From positions 5,713,890-5,777,889 of the forward strand of contig NC_090255.1 of assembly GCF_037325665.1 (NCBI RefSeq): 64,000 bases of DNA, in the 5' to 3' direction. The position numbers and the translations under genes were made by a program. The notes under the pieces are model-generated. The model was not told where the DNA came from and did not search any database. It saw only the letters and a list, made by a program, of their open reading frames with translations. The stretch comes from Littorina saxatilis. Its lineage: Eukaryota > Mollusca > Gastropoda > Littorinimorpha > Littorinidae. This document shows, in pieces, positions 18,302 to 29,104 of the stretch. Positions within the stretch are counted from its first letter, which is position 1. The number at the start of each line of letters is the position of its first letter.

Positions 18302-18716
18302 ATGGCCCTTCGTGGTCGGCTGGGCGTTAAAGGCATATGTACTCGATGACTATACACGCTAATTGCTTTGCCAACAGCTGGAGACATGCTAAATTAAGTT
18401 CCCTGCAAAATATTGTGGTCTAGGACCCCTTCAATGTTGAGATATGTTAATTTTCATTTTGATCTGGATCGTCCTATTTATAGATTTGGCAACACATGTA
18501 ACGTTGATGCAAGGGAGCTAACACCGCGGCTTTGTTGACATCCTCACTTTTTCAGAGGCTAGAACAAGCTGTAATGCATGTATTATGGTCCGCGCATGGT
18601 GACATATCGTCATTATATGGTCTTATGGTGCGTTTGACATCGATTATGGGCAAACTACACTTTGTAAACACGGGAGCGCGTACATATGCCTTTAAGCAAA
18701 CAAACAAACAAACAAA
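18302..18716 (+). mobile_element. Tail-only SINE insertion, later split by a TTAA MITE
   Basis: The family-1 tail (CCGCCCTGATATGGCCC to an AAAC run) is flanked by TCATACAGTGGA (18290-18301) and TCATACAATGGA (18717-18728). Its TTAA is occupied by a 361-bp MITE (18331-18691). Gene 2's unit lacks this insertion at about 36590; the unit of gene 3 has it at 62046-62470. Confidence 0.85.
18331..18691. mobile_element. 361-bp MITE with TTAA target duplication
   Basis: Ends AGGCATATGTAC and, in reverse complement, AGGCATATGTACGCGC. TTAA flanks at 18327-18330 and 18692-18695. The target duplication fits the piggyBac or Kolobok groups; the termini do not decide. A copy of equal length is at 62085-62445. 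No coding capacity. Confidence 0.85.
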
Positions 18717-18728
18717 TCATACAATGGA

Positions 18729-19032
18729 CCGGCACGGTTGGCCTAGTGGTAAGGCGTCCGCCCTGTGATCGGGAGGTAGTGGGTTCGAACCCCGGCCGGG
18801 TCATACCTAAGACTTTAAAATTGGCAATCTAGTGGCTGCTCCGCCTGGCGTCTGGCATTATGGGGTTAGTGCGAGGACTGGTTGGTCCGGTGTCAGAATA
18901 ATGTGACTGGGTGAGACATGAAGCCTGTGCTGCGACTTCTGTCTTGTGTGTGGCGCATGTTATATGTCAAAGCAGCACCGCCCTAATATGGCCCTTCGTG
19001 GTCGGCTGGGCGTTAAGCAAACAAACAAACAA
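18729..19032 (+). mobile_element. SINE family 1, full length
   Basis: A box at 18739-18749 and B box at about 18782-18792 (GGTTCGAACCC). The word TCATACAATGGA follows at 19033-19044, so three copies of the same target word flank two successive insertions. Paralogues at 36592-36895 and 62483-62786. Confidence 0.9.
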
Positions 19033-19044
19033 TCATACAATGGA

Positions 19045-19291
19045 CCGTTAAACTAACCACTCACCGGAGAGCACCCAGCAGACTACTCGGTCAAAAAGTA
19101 ATAGCAGAGAGACTGGTCAAGTCTCCTGTCCCTAGCCTTTATTTGATATTGGGTGAATTTAGCTAACCTGAGGGTCAGAATAAAAGAACAAGAAAGGTAA
19201 TTTGTGGGAACGTTTGTTATTGACAAAACAATACATTACAGTCACAAATATATTGTCGACCCAACGATATTTTAAGTGCACAGACAAACTA
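19045..19291. repeat. Zinc-finger-unit tail block, copy of gene 1
   Basis: Collinear with 36908-37320 and 62799-63046. It continues at 20895 after the Tc1 insertion. Confidence 0.7.
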
Positions 19292-20894
19292 CACTTGTCA
19301 CAAAAAGTCAAGGAACAACTGACATATTCACATGAAAAAAGCAAACAGCAATATCTTCATAACCCGAAAAACGAAATCAACCAAACTTGGCTAATGCACT
19401 GACAACAACTCGCAAATTGTCTAGACAGCATCATTGGCCGCATGTGATGCACGGACGCGGTGCTAGGCAGGCGGAAAGTGCAGGCCCTCCACGTCAAAAA
19501 TGCGCCTAAATTCACTGGCTCAGCAGAATGAACATTGGTACTGAACATCGGAACTGATCATGGCACGTGCTAGGCGGACGTCTGGGCTGTGAAACTCACC
19601 GCACTGAAAGCCTTTATAAGCCAGCGTTTCACAGCTATGGTCCATTCCAACACCATGGTCCAGAGACGATCGCTGCCAGATGTCGACAAAGGACGAGCCC
19701 TTGCCTGGCTTCAGCGCGGCGCCACCTACCGAGCTGTTGCCCACCGACTTGGGGTGTCTCCATCGGTTGTCTGGAGGCTACAAGAACGCTGGAGAGCGAC
19801 TGGACGGGTCCAGGACAGGCCAAGATCTGGGAGACCAAAAAAGACTGATGCAAGGGCTGATCGTTACATCGTCCGCCAGGCTCTGACGTCACGCACCATC
19901 ACTGCAGAGCGCATCAGGGGGCATGCAGCTAAGGGTGGCTACCAACATTCAAGTCAGCACGCAGACCATCAGGAACCGTCTCCACAACGTGCGGCTCCGT
20001 TCCAGAGTACCAGCCAAGAAGCCCAAGCTGACTCCAGTCCACAAACGAGCCCGCCGAGACTGGTCTGCTCGTCATTCGAGATGGACACGTCATCAATGGG
20101 CCACTGTTCTCTTCAGCGACGAAAGCAGGTTTAATCTGATGCATCCGGACAAGCGGCTGTCCGTATGGCGACGAGAAGGCGAACGGTTTAACCAGGACTG
20201 TGTCCAGGAGGTCCTCGCGTATGGTGGAGGCTCCGTGCTGGTATGGGGAGGCTTCTCTGCCAACCATAAGACCCCCCTGTACCACATCCAGGGGAATCTG
20301 ACCGGGGCACGCTACAGGGACGAGATCCTGGGTCCGATTGTCATCCCTTTCCTGCAACAGCTGGGACCCCAGGCCACTTTGCAGGACGACAACGCCATAC
20401 CGCATGGGGCCTTCCTGCAGCAGCAGGGAGTTCACAGAATGGAATGGCCAGCCTGCAGCCCAGACTTAAACCCAATCGAAAATGTCTGGGATCATCTTGA
20501 CAGGCAGCTGCGAGACAATCACCCTCCCCCAAACACCCTTCAGGACCTGCTGGCATACCTCCAACATGAATGGCAAAACCTGGACCAGCAGCTCCTCAGA
20601 AGACATGTGCAGTCCATGCGTCGACGCTGCAACGAATGCTTGGCCCGGCGGGGTGCCCATACCCATTACTGACATTGTTTTGTTGACATGAGACAGTTGT
20701 GACTTTTGAAATTCAACACGCTTGCAGTGAACTGAGTTTAACTCATCATTCCGTTATTGGATACCAATGAAATTTGCCACATTCAATGTGTGGCCCAGAA
20801 GGTGTACTTTGGTGTAAACGATTAATAAATTGGTGAAATCGTTTCGGAGATATGACTTTTTGAATTTTTTTTCCTTGACTTTTTGTGACTAGTG
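19292..20894 (+). mobile_element. Tc1-type DNA transposon, dead, 1603 bp
   Basis: Termini CACTTGTCACAAAAAGTCAA and, in reverse complement, CACTAGTCACAAAAAGTCAA, with TA at 19290-19291 and 20895-20896. Both other units keep the empty site (CAGACAAACTATAAGTAAC at about 63035; one base different at 37310), so the insertion is younger than the duplication. Confidence 0.9.
19637..20672 (+). pseudogene. Tc1 transposase, frameshifted
   Basis: The N-terminal paired-type helix-turn-helix part (RALAWLQRGATYRAVAHRLG, then GRPKK) runs in one frame until a G-run near 19916-19921; the remainder (LRVATNIQVSTQTIRNRL onward) is in another frame to the stop at 20672. Catalytic words FSDESRF, QDDNA and SPDLNPIENVWD are visible. 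Only 29 residues separate the second Asp from Glu, against 34 in the family, so five residues are missing in the catalytic core. It is surely inactive. Confidence 0.85.
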
Positions 20895-21063
20895 TATAAG
20901 TAACAAGCACTTAGCTTGGCTGAGTTTTTGGCCGCTTGCTTGTAAACCACAAGCGAATGAATCTAGAAGTATTGAATTTTGGAACGTTGGCAGCCTCTTT
21001 GTTTTTTGATTTAACCTTAGGGTCAGTTACTCCAACCAAACTATTCTTTTTTTTTAATATTTT

Positions 21064-22138
21064 TAAAATAATAATACTAATAATAATGGAAACTTAGAAA
21101 GCGCTTACCTAAAAGCTCCAAGCGCTTTACAATGACATTATTATACACATGTACAAAACCAAAATACAAGCATTAAGACACAAAAAGAACAGGAGTACAA
21201 AAGCAAATTCATCGTTTAAATCCATGCAGTCACAAACAAACACGTGTGCGCACGCACATACGCGTGCGCATACACACACACACACACACACAATGCTATC
21301 ACCACACACATGCACACAGACACACAGATACACATTCACACACACACACACACACGCGCGCGCACACACACACACATGCATACAGACAGGCACACACACA
21401 TACATACAAACACACACACACATACACTCACACATGAATACTAATCTACCTACACAAATCTGCATACATCACATGGCATACACACGAAAATCGCAAATAT
21501 ATCACAAAACCAAGCTCGTGCTTATACATATTCATTTATCTAACTACATAAACCGACATGTACTTTGCACAAGGAAAAAAGAACAATCGCAACACACGAT
21601 TTCCAGATCACTGGCTGCTGCAGGGGTCACCGGACAGTTTGAAAGTTACTGGTTTGTCTAGAAAATGCTGTGTGAACAGGTGCGTTTTCAGATTTGATCT
21701 AAAAGAAGAATAGGATGGACTATGTCTGACAGAAAAAGGAAGGGAGTTCCATGTTTTAACAGCAGCAAATGAAAATGCGCGTTGTCCATGTACTTTTCTT
21801 TTTTTTGTTTGAATTCGGAACATTCGAGTGTCAGCGGCAGAGCGCAGTGATCGGGAAGGGACGTACAGGTTTACGAGTTCAGACAGATATGAAGGTGCAG
21901 AACCAGTGATGATTTTAAAACAGAGACACGAGCTTTTGTACTTAATTCTTTGATTGACCGGAAGCCAGTGCAGATATTTCAAAAGGGGAGTACAAGGTTG
22001 CTTCTTGGAGGATTTACAAATGAATCTTGCAGCTGAATGTTGAACCCTTTGCAGTGGTTGGATGATAGTCTGGGGGCTACCGATTAGTACTGAATTACAA
22101 AAGTCTATTCTAGATAGCACACACGAAGAAAACAAAAA
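21064..22138 (-). mobile_element. 5-prime-truncated L2-like LINE with nearby CA repeats
   Basis: The leftmost tail-block copy (about 2430) reads straight through this point, giving an empty site. The 3-prime end near 21064 has an ATT/ATA tail preceded by GCGCTTTCTAAG-type sequence. A CA-rich 3-prime UTR lies at 21240-21440. The same insertion is present at 37480-40555 (with another LINE inside) and begins at 63220. Confidence 0.75.
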
Positions 22139-22141
22139 CAT
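21608..22141 (-). CDS. C-terminal end of L2-like LINE ORF2
   Basis: The 177-codon frame includes SRIDFCNSVLIG, LQRVQHSAARFI, LKYLHWLPVNQRIKYK and WNSLPFSVRHS, the conserved C-terminal block of L2/CR1-group reverse transcriptases. The catalytic domain is missing by truncation. It has no internal stop. Confidence 0.8.
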   Translation of the reverse strand: MFLFSSCVLSRIDFCNSVLIGSPQTIIQPLQRVQHSAARFICKSSKKQPCTPLLKYLHWLPVNQRIKYKSSCLCFKIITGSAPSYLSELVNLYVPSRSLRSAADTRMFRIQTKKRKVHGQRAFSFAAVKTWNSLPFSVRHSPSYSSFRSNLKTHLFTQHFLDKPVTFKLSGDPCSSQ

Positions 22142-22337
22142 TTATCTTTTGATCCCCCTCAAAGTGAATTTGACGCACCCTCTTGCTAGCAGACCCACTC
22201 TGATGATTCTCTTTCTGTCTCTGCATATTTACACCCTGCCACACTATAGTGATCTGAGATACTACAGTATATAACATCCTGAGACACCAGTGATTTCAGC
22301 TAATGGTGATCTCAATATAGCCTGTGATCAAAGCTAC

Positions 22338-23220
22338 TGTGTCATGAAGTGGATTTTAGTGTGAATAAAGGAGTTACTTTTACGTATACGTGTTCTGCCC
22401 TATCTAATTACTCTGACTCTTCACTCTTCACACTAAAACACTCCAACACAGAATTTTGGGAGGATGCAGACTTATTATTTCCTCACCAAAATATAACACA
22501 ATTCTTCACTTCAAATACAACTCAACTTCTCGAACACACAGTTCACACAAACATATAGCATTCACTCAATGCATGTAAATACATGTTATGACAATACCAA
22601 CAACCATGCAACACAAATATCCCCCCTCATACTAAGGGGGGATAATCAATAAAAACACAAGGCTTATGATCAGTCAAGTTCATTTTTACTAGACTGATAA
22701 AAAGATATATAGGTAAAGGTTTGGCATGATATGGGCACGGATTGGCGGAAGATAAGCATGGTTGGGGGGGTAACTGCTTTATCATGAAATTCAACCCCTC
22801 CTTAGGGGGGAAACTGCTTAATCATGAAATTGAATCCCTCCAAAAGCTGGCCCATGTTAGCTGGCAACAACGTGTCTGAGCTCCCGCTGCAAACCTTCAT
22901 TTACCCCTGAGTCAGCATGGTCGGGGTGTGAAACCGTTACCATGTGCTTACTTTACGGCACCCATGCTGCTGTTTTGCGGGGCTTTGCTACCAGCCCCAG
23001 GCTTCAGTCTTCTGGAGGGAGCAGGATCCAGAACCGGCCACGGGGTAGACAACCCCCCGTGGTTACGCTAGCCACATCCCGTGGTTCGCTTGGGCTCACA
23101 TTGTGGACCCTGCCTAAGTCAGGTAAAATTCACCAAAATACAACAGAATGCAGTGTCCCCCTTTACCATGCTTATCTCCCGCCACATACAGCTATGCAAT
23201 AGATGTTCCGCCATGTATTT
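22338..23220 (+). other. LTR-like insertion, block copy 1
   Basis: Begins TGTGTCATGAAG after CTAC; the related copy at 40750-42019 ends TTTGTGACA before TACTGG. The leftmost block (about 3010) is empty. TG...CA ends suggest a solo LTR fossil, but the target duplication is only 3-4 bp and the two copies differ greatly inside, so this is tentative. No protein seen. Confidence 0.35.
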
Positions 23221-23718
23221 ATAAAGATACTTTCTCAACAATACTGGTTATCAGAGAAACAAATAATCAGAGAAAAAAATGTATGAAGTGGGATATGGCT
23301 CTTTCCATGGTTACTGTCTGTAAATTTATATGTACATACCCTGTCTCTGTTTTCACTGAGTCGGGTTTAAGGAAGTGATGCAGCTCAAATTGCCTGCTGC
23401 ACGTGAATTTAGCAGGACAGAGCAGCTGTAAAGAAATAGTCGTTTACACGTTTATTTCTGTTTTTGTTTTAAATAATTAAAGTGCTTGCCAAAAAAATAA
23501 GTTGTTCCTTTCATCAGTTACATAGAATACAAACATCAATTTTGATGCATTTTTTGTTTGTTTGCGTGTGTGTGTGTGTGTGTGTGTGTGATCGTATTGT
23601 TACTATACCTTCTCCTTTCTCTCTCTTTCTGGATCACCCACACTGATTTTGGCGGAACAGAGACATCTGATTCCATAGGGAAGCTCACTTAACATCAAAA
23701 ATAGCACTATCACAGTTC

Positions 23719-24167
23719 CCGCAGTGGGGCACTGCGGTTATGAAATTAAAGGCCCCTCCTGTTTTTGGAACCGCAGGAGCTTTCTAGTTTGCTGTTACGG
23801 GTAGATTTTTGGTTCCTCTTTCCTGTCATGCTCTCTTTTTCTTCGTGAATTCTTTTCTTTTTTCTGCCTTCTTGCTCATTCACCTGTATTTTTTCCAAAA
23901 ATCTCTTCTCTTGCCGCTTGTCTCGCGATTCATGTATAGTTTAATCTGTTAGTGTTCTGATGTAAGTCCAGCAGTAGATAGGTTAAGCCTATTTTAACAT
24001 ACTGGAAACTGGTAATCTTCCAGTAGGGACACAAGTAATGGGTTAGTGCATTTGTAAACAGGAATCGCTTGACAAGTGGCCCCCTTCATCCCCCCCTTCC
24101 TCGTCCTGATATGGCTTTGCGTAGTCGGCTGGACGTTAAGCAACAAATAAACAAACAAACAAACAAA
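23719..24167 (+). mobile_element. SINE family 3, full length
   Basis: 449 bp starting CCGCAGTGGGGCACTGCGG and ending GGACGTTAAGCAACAAAT with an AAAC run. The word CTATCACAGTTC is duplicated at 23707-23718 and 24168-24179. The paralogues at about 3862 and 43191 are empty. A 5-prime-truncated relative is at 51537-51736. Confidence 0.85.
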
Positions 24168-24179
24168 CTATCACAGTTC

Positions 24180-25672
24180 TTTTGATTTGACATTAAGTTT
24201 AGCAAGAAATTCATTTAAAAATTTGCAGGTTCATTCAGGTGTAAAAATCATCTCCAGACGCACATAATAATACCCATGATAAATGTTGCTAGCACACAGA
24301 ATAAAATCTTTGGGGTTTAAAAACATGAATAAGTATGCATACATTCAGTGTAAATTCAACATGAATCTTTTTTTTTCAGCTAAGACATCTCTGCCACTAC
24401 ACACCACTCTGAGGGACAACCATGCACACACATTTTCTTGCAAAAATTCCCCAAGATAAAAATATGATCTGTCCCAAACATTATTCTCTATGAGTACTTA
24501 ACTGACATGGTGTGTGTGTGTTTGTGCATGTGTGCTTGTTGTGAGTATTTGTCTGTTGTATGTGTTTGCGTGTTTTTTTTTACTGTGCACTGTGCTGCGC
24601 TGCGAAAAAAATGTGATTCTTTGTATCTTATGCGAGCATGTATATGTGCTCTTTGATGATTATTTTCCTTTTTATCTGAGACAAATTTATTAGTTGTATC
24701 TGTCGTGTTGTGTTTTTGATTGAACTTGTAAAGCGCTTCAATCGAGCTGTGGAGAAGCGCTATATAAATGTCCATTATTACTATCATCATCATCATCGTC
24801 ATCATCATCAATGCAATGTAACAAAATGTTCTTTATTGTTAAACCACTTTTGATTATGGAACGACGTGAAGTTACCTTCATATAAACATCAGAATTGAGT
24901 AAGTTTCCATGCCAATAGCAATACTCTTGCCGTCTAAATTTATACTTGTTTTATTTTACCGCTGCGTCATGTATTTGTTTGAATTAGGCTAAAAAGACAT
25001 TTCTATGGAAGGGAGGTCACTACTACCATGTTTCCGGATCGAGGCAGATTTCTCGACTTCACAGCAATGCAAACTTGTGCCATGAATTGTTATTAAGCCA
25101 TTTATAAAACGACTATCACTGAGCCTTTCACTAAACGGACACCTATTTTCAAGGGACTGTAAGTTGTTACGACAGGTGGTTTGGAAAAGGAACACAATCC
25201 GCGAAAAGCCTCACAGTCAGTGAGTCACAGGTAATGTAGCGTTCTTGTTAAATTCCTAGCTCATAATTCACTGCAGAGGAATATTGAACCTTCACTTGTA
25301 AGCATAGCAAGTCATTTTACGAGGGTCAACTGAAAATGTTGGACTCGAACAGGAAGGAGTTGACTTGCGAGTCTCGGAAAAAGTTTGCATTTCAACATCG
25401 AAGTGGATTCACAGCGCGCGGCGCGTTCTGCAGCGTTGCGATTTTCAACGCGCGGCGCTACGAGGAGCGCTGCGATTCACGACGCGCGATGTATTCTGCT
25501 GTAATATTTCCTTCACAATCGCAAAGTTTACAACTGTCAACAGCTACATCTATCTGAGAAATAAAACTGTCAATAAAACGAAAAACAGAGCTCCATTCTC
25601 TCTCTCTCTCACTCTTTCAACTGAGTTCACCACATATCGCTGCGCCGATGTAAAAACGTGCCTAAGTTCCGG
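24180..25672. repeat. Second duplicated block, copy 1, first part
   Basis: Collinear with 3867-6027 and 43205-44925, without the MITE, tail-only insertions and dispersed repeat seen in those. It contains an L2-type tail at 24585-24800 with a CAT-rich run. No gene is seen apart from the candidate exon downstream. Confidence 0.7.
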
Positions 25673-26670
25673 TGTCACGGCGTGAGTTTACACTGTCCTG
25701 AGTTTACGCAGTGGCCCCAATGCGTGTGCGTCGAAATATGCGTCACTTCCGCCATCGTGAATTTGCCGAACTCGAAGCCGGTTGTTTTCACTTTGAGTAA
25801 GGAAGGTGTCAATCACGTTTTTAGTGATCATAACCCGCACGATGGAACAGTTCGCTCATCAGATGCTTTCTTTGAAACATTTTCTCCGAAATCACACGCA
25901 CCGAGGCAGAAACAAAATACAAACAAAAATACAGAACAGAAGAAAACAGAACAGAACCCCACCCAAAAACACCCACGGCACCACACTGGGGCGCATGCGG
26001 CGACTCTGGGAACCAAGGATGAGAGAGAGTAAACGTTCATTCAAGTCATTTATGTTAACACATTTACAATTTGCTATTTCTCTCTTTACTTTGATTATCA
26101 CGATAATTCATTTATGTCACTGCAACAAACAACACTTAAGTCAACTCAAACCCGCCAGACGCATGTATAAGACAAGTATCCATTTTGATTTTGGCAACTA
26201 GAGGAAGCATTTCTGATTCCGAACATATCCAGCATTATGTGGGTTTTTTTTTAAAACACAAACATGAAAAAGGTGACTAAAACAATCTCTACGAGGGAGC
26301 ATATAATTATAAATAGTCCAAGGTAACAAACACAAAACCATCGATTCCCACTATTCTAAAATTCAAATCAGGCTAATCTAAATTTGTTGAGAAAAAAATC
26401 TACACCCGTTTTCTTCCAACACTCGCAGACCACTGACAAACACAAACACATCGATTTCCCACTGAATTCTTTGATACAGTGGCGAACGCGATCGGCGAAA
26501 CAAAGACGGTCACCGTGGCAACCTCAAAAATGCTTTGGTAAATTCACATCATCATAAACTCACGACGCTGTAGGCGTCGTGAATTTGGTCAGGAAGTGAC
26601 GTATATTTCGACGCATGCGCATTGGGGGCCACAGCGTAAACTCAGGACAGTGTAAACTCACGACGTGACA
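25673..26670. mobile_element. 998-bp non-autonomous transposon with long terminal inverted repeats and CCGG duplication
   Basis: Left end TGTCACGGCGTGAGTTTACA, right end in reverse complement TGTCACGTCGTGAGTTTACA; similarity extends about 90 bp inwards. CCGG flanks at 25669-25672 and 26671-26674. The other blocks read GTTCCGGCCTTG with one CCGG (6028 and 44926), the empty site. A 4-bp CCGG duplication with TGT ends recalls Ginger-type DNA transposons, but the family is inferred. The interior has no long ORF. Confidence 0.8.
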
Positions 26671-26714
26671 CCGGCCTTGAATACGTGGCAGTCATATCAC
26701 TACATGTCATTGCA

Positions 26715-26874
26715 ATGGCTTCTACTATATGGAAAGCAGCTGAGTTTTTAAACTGGGATGACGTTTTTAAACAAGTATCCGAGTACAGTGCCGCGGAACC
26801 GCTGTTAATCGGTATCACACCACAGGCGGAAGGCTTCGTCCACTGGACTACTACTATCACAGAAAGACTACAAG
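26715..26874 (+). CDS. Candidate first coding exon, protein unknown (block copy 1)
   Basis: Paralogue of 6069-6228: 53 codons plus one base before a GTATGT donor, peptide beginning MASTIWKAAEFLNWDDVF. Here the CCGG element sits about 45 bp upstream. Same doubts about coding status. Confidence 0.35.
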
Positions 26875-27520
26875 GTATGTCACTCACCTTCGAGTCTTCT
26901 GTGTTCTTGGAGTCGCTTCCTGGGGAAAAAATATTGTTCAAGACGGTTTACCTCTTCCTACAGTCTGTGTAAGGTCAAATAAATACAGTTGAATGATTGT
27001 TCGAACTATTATGTGCCTTTAGTTTTCAGTTTCCGTTGGCTGCAGGTTGTTTTTAACCCTCATTTGGACGAATCTTCGTTTGCGAGCCGCTAATCCACTT
27101 GGGGACAAATCATGTATGCCGCACCGAATATGCATACCAGCGCTCATTGGTTAATAACAGGATATTTGATGATTATTTTCCCGTGGGTAGCTTCCCTTTG
27201 CTGCACAATATTTACATATGTTTTAGACCAATGAGCGCTGGTATGCATATTCGGTGCGGCATAACCAAATGATGGTTAAAAACAACCTGCAGCAGACAGA
27301 AGCTGAAAACTAAAGGCACATAATAGTTCAAACAATCATTCAACTGTATTTATTTGACCTTACACAGACTGTAGGAAAAGGCAAACCGTCTTGAACAATA
27401 TTTTTTCCCCAGGAAGCGACTCCAAGAACACAGAAGACTCGAAGGTGAGTGACAATACCTTGTAGTCTTTTTGTGATAGTAGTAGTCCAGTGGACGATAC
27501 CTTCCGCCTGTGGTCACACC
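26811..27520. repeat. Large inverted repeat (hairpin), block copy 1
   Basis: Same fold as 6165-6876. The loop is slightly longer (an extra CCCTT). The right-arm donor reads GTATTG here. Confidence 0.8.
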
Positions 27521-27544
27521 AGCAGTTAACATTTCAGCAGCCAT
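27459..27544 (-). CDS. Candidate mirrored first exon, reverse strand (block copy 1)
   Basis: Paralogue of 6807-6892, ATG at 27544 in CCAAAATGGCTGC, 28 codons plus two bases. Conserved start context and length across three copies; donor altered to GTATTG. Confidence 0.25.
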
Positions 27545-27904
27545 TTTGGAATTCGCGCATGCGCAGATTTTTTTTTATTTTTTATTTTTTTTCTCGGTTG
27601 ATTAGAAAGCGTAATCAGTCAGCAGAAAGTGCAATTTTGTAGTCTTGCAGCCCTGAAGTTGCTTTTGAGTGTCCAAGGAAAGAATGTAAAGGTTCTTAGG
27701 ATTACATCGGGCACACAAATACACGATTTGTCTTGTTTTTCTGGTTGATTTGAACGCATGCGCAGATCGTTTTTTTCGAGTGTTTTTCCTCCTCTTTCGG
27801 GTTCCTTCTTCGTTCCATGTAAGCGCTGGAACTGTTAACTGGTGTATGTAACATTCACTTGAGATAATATAATAGAGGTAGGTGCAATCAATTGTTGTTC
27901 AAAA

Positions 27905-28145
27905 CCCCGGCCGGGTCATACCAAAGACTTTAAAATTGGCAATCTAGTGGCTGCTCCGCCTGGCGTCTGGCATTATGGGGTTAGTGCTAGGACTGGTTAG
28001 TCCGGTGTCAGAATAATGTGACTGGGTGAGACATATGAAGCCTGTGCTGCGACTTCTGTCTTGTGTGTGGCGCACGTTAAATGTCAAAGCAGCACCGCCC
28101 TGATATGGCCCTTCGTGGTCGGCTGGGCGTTAAGCAAACAACCAA
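27905..28145 (+). mobile_element. SINE family 1 fragment joined at a deletion point
   Basis: The SINE starts in the B box (CCCCGGCCGGGTCATACC) and runs to its tail. Upstream sequence matches 7231-7256. Relative to copy 0 about 3.1 kb is missing; GTTCAAA is shared by both sides of the joint (27897-27904). Confidence 0.85.
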
Positions 28146-28257
28146 ACCAAATACATAAATCATTAAAAAAAAAAAAAAAAAAAAAAATCGTTATAAAACA
28201 TAGCTTGTGTGAATACTATATGTCCACCAGGTAAGGACAACCAGCTAACATATCAGG

Positions 28258-28354
28258 ATGAAGAGGAAGCTGCCGTCTACTGTGGTGGTGAAGGTCGAGT
28301 ACGATGTCGAAGAGCCGCCTGCAGCCTCTGATGAGATGGACACAATGCCAAGCA
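28258..28354 (+). CDS. Zinc-finger gene 2, exon 1
   Basis: 97 nt like exon 1 of gene 1, with MPS instead of MPN at the end, donor CA|GTAAGT. Splice phase matches the exon at 35053. The intron is 6.7 kb, longer than in the other genes because of an extra 5.1 kb at about 29105-34225. Confidence 0.65.
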
Positions 28355-28675
28355 GTAAGTGTGTGACCTGATGTTGTGTGTGATCTGATATTGTGTATTG
28401 TGTTGCATTCATTGATTGATTGCTTGATACAGGCTCTTGAAATGAAAGTTAATGGCAGTAAGTCGCGTGTTGGGACGATTCGTTCACTGGGGGTTCATTA
28501 TATAGTAAAATGCATACGTGGTGGCAAAATCGGTCCTACAAAGGGAGTAGTTGTAGAAAGGGGAGTTGGTAAGGGGGTGTACTACTGTATCACAGTGGAA
28601 AAGGGCATTTTTAATCATAAATCTTATCACTAGTTAATATTTATCTAGTCTTTAGTGTAGTGGTTTGTTTTTTAC

Positions 28676-29103
28676 ATTTAGTCAAGTTTTGACTGAATAT
28701 TTTAACATAGACGGGGAATCAAGACGAGGGTGTGGCCTTTGTGTGTGTGTGTGCGTGTAGAGTGATTCAGAGAAAACTTCTGGACCGATCTTCATGAAAC
28801 TTAACATGAGAGTTCCTGGGTATGATATCCCAAGACGTTTTTTCCTTCTTTTTTTGGATAAATATCTTTGATGACGTCATATCCAGCGTTTAGTAAAAGT
28901 TGAGGTTGCACTCTCACGTTTTAATTTTTCAACCAAATGTATTCACATTTTGGTCAAACAATCTTCGACGACATCCGGACTATGGGATTGCATTTAAGCT
29001 TGGAAGCTTAAAAATTAGTTACCTTATTTGCCTCTAAAGTTATCATTAAAATCAAATTTGCAGAAGTGAAAGTGTTGCACAGATGGTCAAAAATAAAGTA
29101 CAA
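28676..29103 (+). repeat. Dispersed TTTAGTCAAG element, copy in gene 2 intron
   Basis: Paralogue of 12485-12905. Confidence 0.7.
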
Positions 29104-29104
29104 G

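Noticed and set aside
18532-18768. ORF through the TTAA MITE into the SINE
   Set aside because: Composite of two mobile elements, no domain.
18729-18801. Functional tRNA gene
   Set aside because: A and B boxes are present, but the sequence continues into a SINE body and tail with target duplications; no complete cloverleaf was found.
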